The notes beneath the pieces were generated by a model. It ran no database searches and was not told where the DNA came from. It worked only from the letters and a program-made list of their open reading frames with translations. A stretch of 64,000 bases of DNA from Priestia megaterium (GTDB taxonomy: Bacteria; Bacillota; Bacilli; Bacillales; Bacillaceae_H), in the NCBI GenBank assembly GCA_008180335.1, contig VTEF01000001.1, positions 1 to 64,000 on the forward strand. Direction: 5' to 3'. Position 1 is the first letter of the stretch. Each line of letters starts with the position of its first letter. Shown here in pieces: positions 45,834 through 55,588 of the stretch. The position numbers were made by a program, and so were the translations under genes.

Positions 45834-46892
45834 ATGAAAATTCCATCTCATCCGTTTTCATTAATGAGAAAAATCTATCAAGACGTTTTTCCTCTTGTTC
45901 ACAAGGAACTGGATTATTGGCGTAAGCGAGCAGAGGAAATTCCAAATGAGGAACTGCGGACACAAGCCTTAGCAAGCATGAATTTAAAAACATTTCATTG
46001 TGAAGGCGGAAGTATACTTGCCATTTTAGCAAAAGAGCACATGAAAGAATGTATTCGTTTTATTGTTGCCTATCAAACAATCAGTGATTATTTAGATAAC
46101 CTCTGCGATCGAAGTAACTCGCTTGATCCATCCGATTTTGCTGCACTACATGAATCCATGCCAGATGCTTTAACACCTGGAGCAGTGCCACGTGATTATT
46201 ATCGCTTTAGAGATGATAAAAATGATAATGGCTACTTGAAGGCACTTGTTACAACATGTCAGCAATCTTTGCAAAAGGCGAAGAATTATCGCGCAGTTTC
46301 TTCTCACCTATTAGAATTAGCAAATTATTATTGTGATTTGCAAATACATAAACATGTAAAGAAGGAAGAAAGAGTGCCTCGGTTAGAAAAATGGTTTCAT
46401 TATCATCAAGAAAAATTACCGCATATGGAATGGTATGAGTTTTCAGCTTGCGCCGGTTCAACTTTAGGCATTTTTTGCTTAGTGGCGTATAGTTTTCAGC
46501 CTGAATTCACAGAACAAGTTGCTCATGAAATAAAGAATGGGTATTTTCCTTATATTCAGGGCTTGCACATTCTTCTTGATTATTTAATTGATCAAGAAGA
46601 GGACAAAGTAGGAGGAGACTTAAATTTCTGTTTTTATTACCCTCATCATGAACAAATGATGGATCGTTTTTTGCATTTTGTGATAAAAGCTGATGAACAT
46701 GCAAAGCAGCTGCCTGATTCTCACTTTCATCGTTTTATTTATCAGGGATTATTAGGTGTATACTTGTCTGATCAAAAAGTTAGAGCTCAAAAAGAGGTTC
46801 ATAGTAATGCGCGGAAACTCATTAAAGCGGGCGGTGCATTAAGCTACTTTTTTTATGTAAATGGCCGGTTGTATCGAATGTTAAAAAGATAA
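45834..46892 (+). CDS. ytpB: Tetraprenyl-beta-curcumene synthase YtpB
   Basis: 352 residues of DUF2600, a large-terpene synthase family distinct from class I enzymes in primary sequence. It cyclises tetraprenyl diphosphate to tetraprenyl-beta-curcumene, the first step to C35 sesquarterpenes found in Bacillus spores. Acidic segments able to bind Mg-diphosphate are VAYQTISDYLDNLCDR and LLDYLIDQEEDK. GGAGGTG upstream of ATG. The heptaprenyl substrate links it to menaquinone side-chain biosynthesis. No C35 squalene-hopene-type cyclase gene lies next to it. Confidence 0.93.
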   Translation: MKIPSHPFSLMRKIYQDVFPLVHKELDYWRKRAEEIPNEELRTQALASMNLKTFHCEGGSILAILAKEHMKECIRFIVAYQTISDYLDNLCDRSNSLDPSDFAALHESMPDALTPGAVPRDYYRFRDDKNDNGYLKALVTTCQQSLQKAKNYRAVSSHLLELANYYCDLQIHKHVKKEERVPRLEKWFHYHQEKLPHMEWYEFSACAGSTLGIFCLVAYSFQPEFTEQVAHEIKNGYFPYIQGLHILLDYLIDQEEDKVGGDLNFCFYYPHHEQMMDRFLHFVIKADEHAKQLPDSHFHRFIYQGLLGVYLSDQKVRAQKEVHSNARKLIKAGGALSYFFYVNGRLYRMLKR

Positions 46893-46921
46893 GCCGCTCT
46901 GGAGCGACTTATCTTTTCTCA
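46886..46921. terminator. Terminator shared by ytpB and ytqB
   Basis: AAGATAAG...CTTATCTTTT inverted repeat with CGCTC/GAGCG-like inner pairing, spanning the two convergent gene ends. Confidence 0.75.
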
Positions 46922-47481
46922 ATGGCAATAATAAAGGGAGGATTATTTTGTTGATTAACAAATTGATACTGCAGCACATGAACAGCTTGTTGATCTAAAG
47001 CTTTTACATATTGCAGTACATCATCCCGTTCAATTTGTCCTTGCTCATGTCCATGATAAATCACAAGAACAATTATCCCTTCTGGAGCTAATAATTCAAT
47101 TAATTGATCAATTGCAGAGATCGTTGATGCTGACAACGTCACAATCTCTTTATCTCCACCAGGTAAGTAACCTAAATTAAAGATAGCACCTGTTACACGT
47201 CCTCTTACATCGTTAGGTAATAATTCTTTCACCATACTATGACTATGTTGAATAAGTGTGGTGCGATGAGCAATTTGATGTTCTAACAGCCTTTTTTGAG
47301 TTGTTTTAATGGCTTGCTGTTGAATGTCAAAGCCGTACACATGTCCGGAATCACCAACTAGATTAGCTAAGAACAGGGTATCGTGTCCATTTCCGACCGT
47401 TGCATCCACGACAATGTCTCCTGTATGTACAGCATTTGTTAACAATGTACGAGCAAAAGGCAGAATGCGTTCTAATTTCAT
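46909..47481 (-). CDS. ytqB: Class I SAM methyltransferase YtqB (MnmM-type)
   Basis: 190 residues. SAM-binding motif I is VVDATVGNGHDTLFLANLVG, followed by VYGFDIQQQAIK (acid of motif II) and GAIFNLGYLPGGDKEIVT (N-x-x-Y/P-type catalytic block). B. subtilis YtqB has been described as the tRNA methyltransferase completing mnm5s2U34. It overlaps the downstream end of ytqA by four bases on the same strand, so the two are coupled. Confidence 0.9.
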   Translation of the reverse strand: MKLERILPFARTLLTNAVHTGDIVVDATVGNGHDTLFLANLVGDSGHVYGFDIQQQAIKTTQKRLLEHQIAHRTTLIQHSHSMVKELLPNDVRGRVTGAIFNLGYLPGGDKEIVTLSASTISAIDQLIELLAPEGIIVLVIYHGHEQGQIERDDVLQYVKALDQQAVHVLQYQFVNQQNNPPFIIAIEKR

Positions 47482-48440
47482 GTTGATAAAACATCCTTTT
47501 TATAAAATTTCCCTTGATAACTGTCTCTTCGTTTTAGTTCTTCATCAATCGCGTTTAAAACTTTCCACTTATTCACACTCCACATTGGGCCAATCATTAA
47601 ATCGATGGGGCCGTCTCCAGTGATACGATGAATAATCATCTCAGGAGGAATAATCTCCAATTGATCACAAACGAGGTTAACGTACTCGTCAAATGATAGA
47701 AATTCAACAATGCCTTTTTCATATTGTTTGACCATTGGAGTGCCTTTTAATAAATGAAGCAAATGAATTTTGATTCCTTGAACATCTAATTTAGCTACTT
47801 CACGGGCGGTTTCCATCATCATCTCAGGTGTTTCTAATGGGAGACCATTAATAATATGAGAGCAAACACGGATCCCATGCTTGCGTAATTTTTCAACACC
47901 TTCTACATAGCATTGATGATCATGTGCTCGATTAATTAATAGAGATGTATGCTCATGAACGGTTTGTAATCCGAGCTCCACCCATAGATATGTGCGTTCA
48001 TTTAATTCAGCTAAATATTCGACTACGTCATCAGGTAAGCAGTCAGGGCGTGTCGCAATCGATAATCCAACGACTCCAGGCAACGTTAAGACGGTTTCAT
48101 ATTTTTGACGCAATTCCTCAATAGGAGCATGGGTATTGGTGAATGCTTGAAAATAAGCCATATATTTTCCGTCTTTCCACTTGTGGTGCATTTTATCTCG
48201 AATGACATTGAATTGTGTGACTAAATCATCTGCCCGACTACCAGCAAAGTCCCCAGACCCTGCTGCGCTACAAAATGTACAGCCCCCGTGTGCTACTGTA
48301 CCGTCTCGATTTGGACAATCGAATCCACCGTCGAGTGCAACTTTAAATACTTTATGACCAAATTGTTTCCGTAAGTGATAGTTCCATGTATGATAACGTT
48401 TATTGTCAGTTTTATATGGAAATGGATTAGACTGATTCAA
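47478..48440 (-). CDS. ytqA: Radical SAM protein, TIGR01212 family (YtqA)
   Basis: About 320 residues, Elp3-like radical SAM family. The cluster cysteines are in GGFDCPNRDGTVAHGGCTFCS (Cys-x10-Cys-xx-Cys, an expanded spacing typical of TIGR01212). Downstream are GLSIATRPDCLPDDVVEYL and the LWVELGLQTVHEHT block. TTG at 48440 is supported by AAAGGAGG nine bases before; the frame open to 48488 lacks one. It is coupled to ytqB, suggesting both modify RNA; this is an inference. Confidence 0.9.
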   Translation of the reverse strand: MNQSNPFPYKTDNKRYHTWNYHLRKQFGHKVFKVALDGGFDCPNRDGTVAHGGCTFCSAAGSGDFAGSRADDLVTQFNVIRDKMHHKWKDGKYMAYFQAFTNTHAPIEELRQKYETVLTLPGVVGLSIATRPDCLPDDVVEYLAELNERTYLWVELGLQTVHEHTSLLINRAHDHQCYVEGVEKLRKHGIRVCSHIINGLPLETPEMMMETAREVAKLDVQGIKIHLLHLLKGTPMVKQYEKGIVEFLSFDEYVNLVCDQLEIIPPEMIIHRITGDGPIDLMIGPMWSVNKWKVLNAIDEELKRRDSYQGKFYKKDVLST

Positions 48441-48630
48441 GGCAGGAACCTCCTTTATCGACGATAAGTTGCTTAAATACATCAACAAATTGTATCAAAA
48501 AAATAGCGCAAGTTCCAAAAGAAATTAAAGGTGTTTATATTTAACAGCTAGTTTTTAGTGGAAGCTGTCGTAAAGAAGCTGAAATTTGTACAAAATAAAC
48601 AGGAAATTACACATTTCGGAGGTAATAATT

Positions 48631-48894
48631 ATGACAACTCGACAAGCAGTAGACAAGCTCATACAACAATGTGAAGATGCATTACGTTATGCACAAAGTC
48701 AATTAACAGAAGGTATGAAACAAGAACATTATAATGATACTGAATATACAAAAGCACAACAAGGATTAGAAAATGCATATAAAGAGTTGGAAGAATTCTC
48801 ACATAGCGCAAATGCACAACAGCGTGAACAATTATATCGCATGCGTTTACAAATTCAGCAAATGCAAAATCAAATGATTACGACAGTGCACTAA
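48631..48894 (+). CDS. ytzC: DUF2524 protein YtzC
   Basis: 87-residue helical protein beginning MTTRQAVDKLIQQCEDALRYAQ, with Gln/Glu/Ala-rich coiled-coil helices and the QQREQLYRMRLQIQQMQNQM tail. It matches the small Bacillaceae DUF2524 family, possibly sporulation-related; function unknown. ATG at 48631 with CGGAGG upstream. Confidence 0.78.
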   Translation: MTTRQAVDKLIQQCEDALRYAQSQLTEGMKQEHYNDTEYTKAQQGLENAYKELEEFSHSANAQQREQLYRMRLQIQQMQNQMITTVH

Positions 48895-48908
48895 AGGGAG
48901 GAAATAAA

Positions 48909-49064
48909 ATGGCGACTCGCTCGAAGCAAAATAACCCAGAACAGAAAACAAAAAATGGTGTAAATAATAATGATATTGAACTTGGAAAAGACTTTGATCC
49001 TGTAAAGGAATTAAAAGCAAAAAATAGTAAAAAAGCTCAGCCAGATAAATCGAAGCACAGATAA
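48909..49064 (+). CDS. Small basic Lys/Asn-rich protein, 51 residues
   Basis: A short gene of 51 residues starting MATRSKQNNPEQ and ending DKSKHR, 14 bases after ytzC. AAAGGGAGG sits six bases before ATG, and a strong terminator follows, so a two-gene unit is likely. The protein is highly charged, with Lys, Asn, Gln and Asp dominating and no Cys, Trp or Tyr. Such composition resembles minor small acid-soluble spore proteins, but I do not match it to one by name. Confidence 0.7.
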   Translation: MATRSKQNNPEQKTKNGVNNNDIELGKDFDPVKELKAKNSKKAQPDKSKHR

Positions 49065-49086
49065 TCGAGAAAATATGAGCTGAAAG

Positions 49087-49127
49087 AGAAAGACAAAAGA
49101 GAAAAGATCTTTTGTCTTTCTTTTTTT
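49087..49127 (+). terminator. Terminator after the ytzC unit
   Basis: AGAAAGACAAAAGA/TCTTTTGTCTTTCT hairpin followed by TTTTTTT. Confidence 0.9.
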
Positions 49128-49254
49128 AAATAGAAAGTTAATTAATAACATTTTTAATTTATTTTTTATAGGTAAATCCATTGCGAAATAATACAGAAAG
49201 GAATAGAATGTACGTTGGTTTGAAAAGTACTCTAGATGAAAGGGGAAAGAAAAG

Positions 49255-50448
49255 ATGCCGAAATCATTATGGTTTTTGATTATTGGAATGCTTGTTAATG
49301 TAACAGGAGCTTCCTTTTTGTGGCCTTTAAATACAATTTATATACACGACCACTTAGATAAGTCACTTTCAGTAGCTGGAATTGTTCTTATGTTAAATGC
49401 TGGTGCAAGCGTAGTAGGAAATTTACTTGGAGGAACGCTGTTTGATAAGATTGGTGGTTATAAGTCGATTTTATTTGGGATTGTTATTACCCTCATTGCT
49501 CTAGTAGGGTTAGTCTTTTTTCATGGATGGCCTACATATGTTGTCTTTCTTGTCATTGTCGGGTTTGGATCAGGGATTGTGTTTCCATCTATGTATGCGA
49601 TGGCTGGGACGGTTTGGCCTCTCGGTGGAAGAAAAGCTTTCAATGCTATGTATGTGGCACAAAATGCAGGGGTAGCCATTGGCGCTGCATTAGGTGGAAT
49701 TGTGGCTTCGTATTCCTTTACGTATATCTTTTTAGCAAACACGTTATTATACGTGGTTTTTTTATTGATTGCCGTGTTTACGTATCGCCATATCTCGGTT
49801 GCTCCATCGAATCAAACAAACGTTTTACAAGAGGCAGGTGCGATTCAGCATAAGCAGAAGTTTATAGCGCTACTGACATTATGTGTGGGCTATTTACTTT
49901 GTTGGCTGGCATATGTACAATGGCAAACGACCATTGCAGCACATACACTTGAGCTGAATATTTCGTTAGCAAAATATAGCTTGTTATGGACGATTAACGG
50001 GCTGCTTATTGTCGCAGGACAGCCTTTTATTGTACCGATTGTACAAAAGTTTGCGAAAACACTAAAAGTACAAATCTTAATTGGAACAGCTATTTTCATT
50101 ATATCCTTTCTCATTGTATTAAATGCAACGGTGTTTACTCATTTCTTAATCGCAATGATTGTCTTAACAATCGGAGAGATGTTTGTTTGGCCAGCTGTCC
50201 CGGCAGTAGCGAATGAGTTAGCTCCAAAAGGTAGAGAAGGTTTCTATCAAGGCGTTGTTAATAGCACGGCTACAGGGGGGCGGATGATTGGCCCGGTTTT
50301 TGGTGGGGTGATTGTAGATGCATTTAATATTTCCGTTTTATTTTATATATTGATTTTCTTTTTGATCATGACCACTTTCACTACATGTTTTTATGATTTT
50401 AAAATTAAAAATAGACAATCGTCTACTCAATTAACAGTCTCTAAATAA
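49255..50448 (+). CDS. MFS transporter, multidrug-resistance-like (YttB-like)
   Basis: 397 residues, twelve membrane segments by eye. The loop 2-3 motif is GGTLFDKIGGYKSI (G-x-L-x-D-x-x-G). FGSGIVFPSMYAMAG and TATGGRMIGPVFGG correspond to other MFS landmarks. It resembles B. subtilis YttB, located in the same stretch. The export substrate cannot be inferred. Monocistronic, with a terminator on each side. Confidence 0.85.
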   Translation: MPKSLWFLIIGMLVNVTGASFLWPLNTIYIHDHLDKSLSVAGIVLMLNAGASVVGNLLGGTLFDKIGGYKSILFGIVITLIALVGLVFFHGWPTYVVFLVIVGFGSGIVFPSMYAMAGTVWPLGGRKAFNAMYVAQNAGVAIGAALGGIVASYSFTYIFLANTLLYVVFLLIAVFTYRHISVAPSNQTNVLQEAGAIQHKQKFIALLTLCVGYLLCWLAYVQWQTTIAAHTLELNISLAKYSLLWTINGLLIVAGQPFIVPIVQKFAKTLKVQILIGTAIFIISFLIVLNATVFTHFLIAMIVLTIGEMFVWPAVPAVANELAPKGREGFYQGVVNSTATGGRMIGPVFGGVIVDAFNISVLFYILIFFLIMTTFTTCFYDFKIKNRQSSTQLTVSK

Positions 50449-50468
50449 TGTAGAGGCTGTTTTTTATT
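50431..50468 (+). terminator. Terminator after the MFS gene
   Basis: AACAGTCTCTA/TAGAGGCTGTT hairpin, overlapping the stop codon, followed by TTTTATT. Confidence 0.85.
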
Positions 50469-50652
50469 CTCTATTTTAGAGCGTCGTTAACCAATAAACC
50501 TACGCTGTTAGACGCAAACAAAAAGGCACTTGAAAACGAGGGTTAAAGTCATGACAGATATCTATTCCAAAATGTTGGAATGTCAGAACAGACAGTCTAA
50601 TAAGATAATATAGACTGACAAGCCAAGGAGGAGAAACAGTTATTCATATTAT

Positions 50653-50666
50653 TGAAAACGCTTTCT
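50653..50666 (+). promoter_or_regulatory. cre (CcpA) site
   Basis: TGAAAACGCTTTCT agrees with the catabolite-responsive-element consensus (TGNAANCGNTNNCA-like) except at the last base. It is 36 bases before the permease start, so CcpA binding should repress the gene when preferred sugars are present. Confidence 0.75.
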
Positions 50667-50701
50667 GTGTTTTTAGAGTTTAACAATAAGGGGGATAAAA
50701 C

Positions 50702-52024
50702 GTGCTTAGTATGATTGGACTAATCGGTGGTTTGATTTTACTCATTGTGTTGACAATGCGTGGAATGAATTTATTAATAGCGGGACCATTGAGTGCACTC
50801 GTTGTAGCATTGACGAGCGGTATGCCCTTATTTCCTCAATTAGTAGGTGAAGGAGAAGTAAACTTTGTTGGGAATTATATGTCTGGTTTTACGAGCTTTG
50901 TAGCTTCTTGGTATTTAATGTTCTTATTAGGGGCTATTTTTGGTAAAGTGATGGAAGATAGCGGAGCCGCAGATAGTGTTTCGAAGTGGGTTGTAGAAAA
51001 GCTTGGCATGAAGCGGGCAGTGTTGGCAATTGTTCTTGCTTGTGCTGTGCTAACGTATGGCGGCGTTAGTTTGTTTGTAGTAGCGTTTTCTGTTTATCCG
51101 ATGGCTGTGAGTTTGTTTAAGCAAGCTGATTTACCAAGGCGTTTTATACCTGCGGCACTCGGCTTTGGCTCTGTTACGTTTACCATGACATCAGCAGGGT
51201 CTCCAGAAATTCAAAACTGGATTCCCATTGAATATTTAGGTACTACGCCATATGCTGGATGGGAAGTTAGTATTATTGTAGCTGTTCTGATGGCTGTGTT
51301 TGGATATTGGTGGCTGAAGCGCTTGATTACGAGAGCAGTAAAAAATGGAGAGCGTTTTATTGCTCGAGAGAAAGATCCTAAAGCGGAAGAAGATCAAGTT
51401 TTGCCCAATCCATTAATTAGCCTTATCCCATTGCTTGTTGTACTTGTTATCTCGTTTATTTTCCACGATTCCCTCAAGCAGTCTGCCTTAATTGTAGCAT
51501 TATTAGGTGGTATTATTGTTACGTATTTATTCAATCGAAACTATTTTAAAGATTTTTGGGGAGCACTGTCGGAAGGTACATTAGGTGCACTTATTGCAAT
51601 TGGGAACACAGCAGCTGTTGTCGGTTTTGGTGGGGTTGCCAAAGCAGCGCCAGCGTTCAGTGTGGCAGTAGAGGCAATGACAAATATCCCTGGGAGCCCT
51701 TTAATTGGTGGAGCAATTGCTGTCAGCATTATTGCTGGAATGACGGGTTCAGCTTCAGGTGGTCAAGCAATTGCACTGCCGATTTTGGCACCGCATTACG
51801 TTGATGCAGGCGTAAATCCAGAAGCACTTCACCGTGTTGTTGCGATTTCATCAGGTGTATTAGATTCCCTACCTCATAATGGATATGTAGTGACAACCAT
51901 CAATTCAATTTGCGGTGAAACTCATAAGGATGCGTATGGGTCTGTTGCTGCCATGACTGTGATTGTTCCATTAATTGGGTTAATTGTGGCGATTGCCCTT
52001 TTCTCATTCGGTTTAGGCATTTAG
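50702..52024 (+). CDS. GntP-family permease
   Basis: 440-residue membrane protein of the GntP (gluconate:H+ symporter) family, with about 12-14 hydrophobic segments. Diagnostic blocks are GLIGGLILLIVLTMRGMN, FGKVMEDSGAADSVSKWVVEK, SPEIQNWIPIEYLGTTPYAGW and GMTGSASGGQAIALPILAPHY. Substrates of the family include gluconate, glycerate and short hydroxy acids; substrate unknown here because no catabolic gene is adjacent. GTG start, GGGGG upstream, cre site in the leader. Confidence 0.88.
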   Translation: MLSMIGLIGGLILLIVLTMRGMNLLIAGPLSALVVALTSGMPLFPQLVGEGEVNFVGNYMSGFTSFVASWYLMFLLGAIFGKVMEDSGAADSVSKWVVEKLGMKRAVLAIVLACAVLTYGGVSLFVVAFSVYPMAVSLFKQADLPRRFIPAALGFGSVTFTMTSAGSPEIQNWIPIEYLGTTPYAGWEVSIIVAVLMAVFGYWWLKRLITRAVKNGERFIAREKDPKAEEDQVLPNPLISLIPLLVVLVISFIFHDSLKQSALIVALLGGIIVTYLFNRNYFKDFWGALSEGTLGALIAIGNTAAVVGFGGVAKAAPAFSVAVEAMTNIPGSPLIGGAIAVSIIAGMTGSASGGQAIALPILAPHYVDAGVNPEALHRVVAISSGVLDSLPHNGYVVTTINSICGETHKDAYGSVAAMTVIVPLIGLIVAIALFSFGLGI

Positions 52025-52043
52025 CTCTTTGAAATAACTGATT

Positions 52044-52100
52044 AAAAAGCTTTTATAGTGAGACATATTTTTTGTCATCGCTATAGAAGCTTTTTCTTTT
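52044..52100 (+). terminator. Terminator after the GntP gene
   Basis: AAAAAGCTT...AAGCTTTTT long imperfect hairpin (TATAGTGA/TCGCTATA inside), then CTTTTT. Confidence 0.82.
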
Positions 52101-52237
52101 TATAGAAAATGAAATAACTGTATAATTTTACAGAATATTGTGTATAAATAACGATAGAAACTTTTACAAAATAAGCTGAACAACTTGCAGTTTATACACA
52201 TATTATTTAAAATACAAGGTAGTTACTATATGAAAAA

Positions 52238-52470
52238 CATTGAGAAGGAATAGTAGTGAGCGAAGCGAGCAAAGAGAGTTGACGGATGGTGTGAGTCAAC
52301 AAACGAGCGTTCATGAACTCGCCTTTGAGTTGTAAATGTGAAAATAAGTAGCATTTGCCGTCATCCGCGTTAAGGAAAATGAGTGAGTACATAATTGTGC
52401 TAATTTGGGTGGTACCGCGGGAAGTTAATTCAACCTCTCGTCCCTTTCTTAAGGGATGAGGGGTTTTTTT
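52238..52470 (+). ncRNA. T-box leader of leuS
   Basis: The T-box sequence TGGGTGGTACCGCGG is at 52406-52420. The terminator CCTCTCGTCCCTT/AAGGGATGAGGGG with T-run ends at 52470. In stem I the candidate specifier is CTC (52318-52320) in ATGAACTCG, a leucine codon. Uncharged tRNA-Leu is known to favour read-through in such leaders. The left edge is approximate. Confidence 0.93.
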
Positions 52471-52524
52471 ATAGTTTCACTAACTAAATGCAACTGCATT
52501 GTGAATATAGAAGGAGGATTATGC

Positions 52525-54939
52525 ATGGCCTTTAATCATCAACAGATTGAAAAAAAATGGCAACAAGTTTGGGAAGAAAATAAAACATTTAAAACAACAG
52601 AAGATGAAGGGAAACGTAAATTTTACGCGCTAGACATGTTTCCTTATCCATCTGGAGCAGGTCTACACGTAGGTCATCCAGAAGGGTATACAGCAACAGA
52701 TATTTTATCGCGCATGAAACGTATGCAAGGCTATAATGTGTTGCATCCAATGGGCTGGGATGCATTTGGTTTACCGGCAGAACAATATGCACTAGATACA
52801 GGAAATGATCCAGCAGAATTTACTGAGCAAAACATCAACAATTTTCGTCGTCAAATTAAATCCCTTGGATTTTCATACGATTGGGATCGCGAGGCTAATA
52901 CGACAGACCCAAGTTATTACAAATGGACGCAATGGATTTTCTTAAAGTTATATGAAAAAGGGTTAGCTTATATTGACGAAGTAGCTGTTAACTGGTGTCC
53001 AGCACTTGGAACAGTCTTAGCAAATGAAGAAGTGATTGATGGAAAAAGTGAGCGTGGTGGACACCCAGTTGAACGACGCCCAATGAAGCAGTGGATGCTG
53101 AAAATTACAGCGTATGCAGATCGTTTGCTTGAAGATTTAGAGGAGCTGGATTGGCCTGAGAGCATCAAAGAAATGCAGCGTAACTGGATTGGACGTTCTG
53201 AAGGCGCACACGTACATTTTACAATTGATGGCCATCAAGATACATTTACCGTCTTTACAACACGACCTGACACATTATTTGGTGCTACATATGCGGTGTT
53301 AGCTCCTGAACATCCATTTGTAGAGCGTATTACAACAGCAGAACAAAAAGAAGCAGTTGCATCCTATTTAGAAGAGATTAAAAGTAAAAGTGATTTAGAA
53401 CGTACAGACTTAGCAAAAGATAAAACAGGCGTATTTACAGGTGCGTATGCAGTAAATCCTGTAAATGGTGAAAAAATGCCAATTTGGATTGCTGATTATG
53501 TATTAATGAGTTACGGAACAGGTGCGATTATGGCTGTACCAGCTCATGATGAGCGCGACTATGAATTTGCCGTAAAATTTAACTTGCCAATTAAGGAAGT
53601 AGTTGCCGGTGGAGATGTGTCAAAAGAAGCTTATACAGGTGACGGTGAGCATGTAAACTCCGATTTCTTAAATGGATTAAATAAAGAAGATGCAATCGCG
53701 AATATGATTAGCTGGCTTGAAACAAATAAAAAAGGTGAAAAGCAAGTTACGTACCGCTTACGTGATTGGTTGTTCAGTCGTCAGCGTTACTGGGGAGAGC
53801 CAATTCCAGTTATTCATTGGGAGGATGGTACAATAACGGCTGTTCCAGAAGACCAACTTCCACTTATGCTACCTAAAACAAAGGAAATCAAGCCATCTGG
53901 CACAGGAGAGTCGCCGCTTGCAAATATTGATGCGTTTGTAAATGTCGTTGATCCTGAAACTGGCAAAAAAGGACGCCGTGAAACCAATACAATGCCACAA
54001 TGGGCAGGCAGTTGCTGGTATTACTTACGTTACATTGACCCTGCTAACGACGAAGCGTTAGCTGATGCAGAAAAATTGAAAGAATGGTTACCGGTTGATA
54101 TTTATATTGGCGGTGCAGAGCATGCTGTACTTCATTTGTTATATGCTCGATTCTGGCATAAGTTTTTATATGACATTGGTGTTGTTCCAACAAAAGAACC
54201 ATTTTATAAATTATTCAACCAAGGTATGATTCTTGGTGAAAACAATGAAAAAATGAGTAAATCAAAAGGGAACGTCGTGAATCCAGATGAGATTGTTGAA
54301 AGTCACGGTGCAGATACATTGCGTCTATATGAAATGTTTATGGGACCACTAGATGCATCGATTGCTTGGTCAACAAAAGGATTAGACGGAGCGCGCCGTT
54401 TCCTTGATCGTGTATGGCGTCTACTAGTTGACGAGAACGGAGAGTTAAGCAGCAAGGTTCAAGATATCAATGACACAGAACTTGAGCGTGTGTATCATCA
54501 AACAGTTAAAAAAGTAACAGAGGACTATGAGAATTTACGTTTTAATACTGCTATTTCGCAATTAATGGTATTTATTAACGAAGCGTATAAAGTAGATGTA
54601 CTTCCGACTCAATATGTTGAAGGTTTTGTGAAAATGCTTGCACCAATTTGTCCGCATATGACAGAAGAAATTTGGAGTAAACTAGGACATAAAGAAACGA
54701 TTTCGTATGAAGCATGGCCAGCATTTGATGAAGCTAAATTAGTAGATGATGAAGTAGAAATTGTTGTCCAAGTAAATGGCAAAGTACGTGCAAAAGTAAA
54801 TGTACCTGCTGAAGCATCTCGCGAAGAGCTACAAGACATTGCGATGTCTAATGAAAGTGTTCAAGAACAAATTGAAGGTAAAACCGTTCACAAAGTGATT
54901 GCTGTACCAGGAAAATTAGTCAACATCGTAGTAAATTAA
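52525..54939 (+). CDS. leuS: Leucyl-tRNA synthetase
   Basis: 804 residues, class I synthetase. The HIGH-type motif is [10 protein letters not shown] and KMSKS lies in [11 protein letters not shown]; the CP1 editing domain is seen through [13 protein letters not shown] and [11 protein letters not shown]. The C-terminal end [15 protein letters not shown] is typical. ATG at 52525 preceded by AAGGAGG; the earlier in-frame ORF is leader, and an out-of-frame ATG at 52521 is unlikely to be used. It is the sole gene after the T-box. Confidence 0.98.
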   Translation: MAFNHQQIEKKWQQVWEENKTFKTTEDEGKRKFYALDMFPYPSGAGLHVGHPEGYTATDILSRMKRMQGYNVLHPMGWDAFGLPAEQYALDTGNDPAEFTEQNINNFRRQIKSLGFSYDWDREANTTDPSYYKWTQWIFLKLYEKGLAYIDEVAVNWCPALGTVLANEEVIDGKSERGGHPVERRPMKQWMLKITAYADRLLEDLEELDWPESIKEMQRNWIGRSEGAHVHFTIDGHQDTFTVFTTRPDTLFGATYAVLAPEHPFVERITTAEQKEAVASYLEEIKSKSDLERTDLAKDKTGVFTGAYAVNPVNGEKMPIWIADYVLMSYGTGAIMAVPAHDERDYEFAVKFNLPIKEVVAGGDVSKEAYTGDGEHVNSDFLNGLNKEDAIANMISWLETNKKGEKQVTYRLRDWLFSRQRYWGEPIPVIHWEDGTITAVPEDQLPLMLPKTKEIKPSGTGESPLANIDAFVNVVDPETGKKGRRETNTMPQWAGSCWYYLRYIDPANDEALADAEKLKEWLPVDIYIGGAEHAVLHLLYARFWHKFLYDIGVVPTKEPFYKLFNQGMILGENNEKMSKSKGNVVNPDEIVESHGADTLRLYEMFMGPLDASIAWSTKGLDGARRFLDRVWRLLVDENGELSSKVQDINDTELERVYHQTVKKVTEDYENLRFNTAISQLMVFINEAYKVDVLPTQYVEGFVKMLAPICPHMTEEIWSKLGHKETISYEAWPAFDEAKLVDDEVEIVVQVNGKVRAKVNVPAEASREELQDIAMSNESVQEQIEGKTVHKVIAVPGKLVNIVVN

Positions 54940-54942
54940 GTC

Positions 54943-54986
54943 CAAAAGCTTAAGGGGTAATCGTTCATCCTTTAAGCTTTTTCTAG
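54943..54986 (+). terminator. Terminator after leuS
   Basis: AAAAGCTTAA/TTAAGCTTTTT stem with inner GG/CC pairing. Confidence 0.85.
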
Positions 54987-55088
54987 TTAGTAGCATAGGT
55001 GAATTCAAATCTGTTAAAATAATAACAAGAAATGAATTGTATTCGTTACAATAAAATAAGGGCATTGAATGAGAGAGGAATGGGTTAC

Positions 55089-55400
55089 ATGGAAGATGTA
55101 AAAATCATTACAACCGATGAACTACACAAGCGTTTAGAAAATGGAGAAGAACTTCATTTAGTAGATGTACGTGAAGATGAGGAAGTGGCAGAAGCGATCA
55201 TTCCGAGTGCTAAACATATTCGTATGAATGATATTCCATCACAGATTGATTACTTTGATAAAGACAAAGAATATATTTTCATTTGCCGGTCAGGTCGTCG
55301 AAGTGAAAATGTATGTTACTACTTGCAAGAGCAAGGATATAAAGTGCGCAATATGATTGGCGGTATGCTGGAGTGGAACGGTAAAACGACAACAAAATAA
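55089..55400 (+). CDS. ytwF: Rhodanese-domain protein YtwF
   Basis: 103 residues, a single rhodanese domain. The opening LHLVDVREDEEVAEAIIPSAKHI and active-site loop ICRSGRRS (Cys at the first position of CRSGRR) are intact, so sulfur-transfer activity is plausible. ATG at 55089 with GAGAGG upstream. The gene directly follows leuS with a terminator between. Confidence 0.92.
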   Translation: MEDVKIITTDELHKRLENGEELHLVDVREDEEVAEAIIPSAKHIRMNDIPSQIDYFDKDKEYIFICRSGRRSENVCYYLQEQGYKVRNMIGGMLEWNGKTTTK

Positions 55401-55407
55401 ACAAAGA

Positions 55408-55448
55408 AAACCTCGTCATTCGTAAAATCGTGACGAGTTTTTTTGTTT
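55408..55448 (+). terminator. Terminator after ytwF
   Basis: CTCGTCA/TGACGAG hairpin followed by TTTTTTT. Confidence 0.88.
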
Positions 55449-55588
55449 TAGAAGATGTAATAATACAATGAGAAAGATATTCATGAACGGTTTTGTCTAT
55501 GAATAGATTAAGAAGAGATGTTTGTACGCTAGCATTTCTTTTAAATGTTACTAGCAAAGCTTAGAGGAAGTCTAGTACAAAGAAAGGT

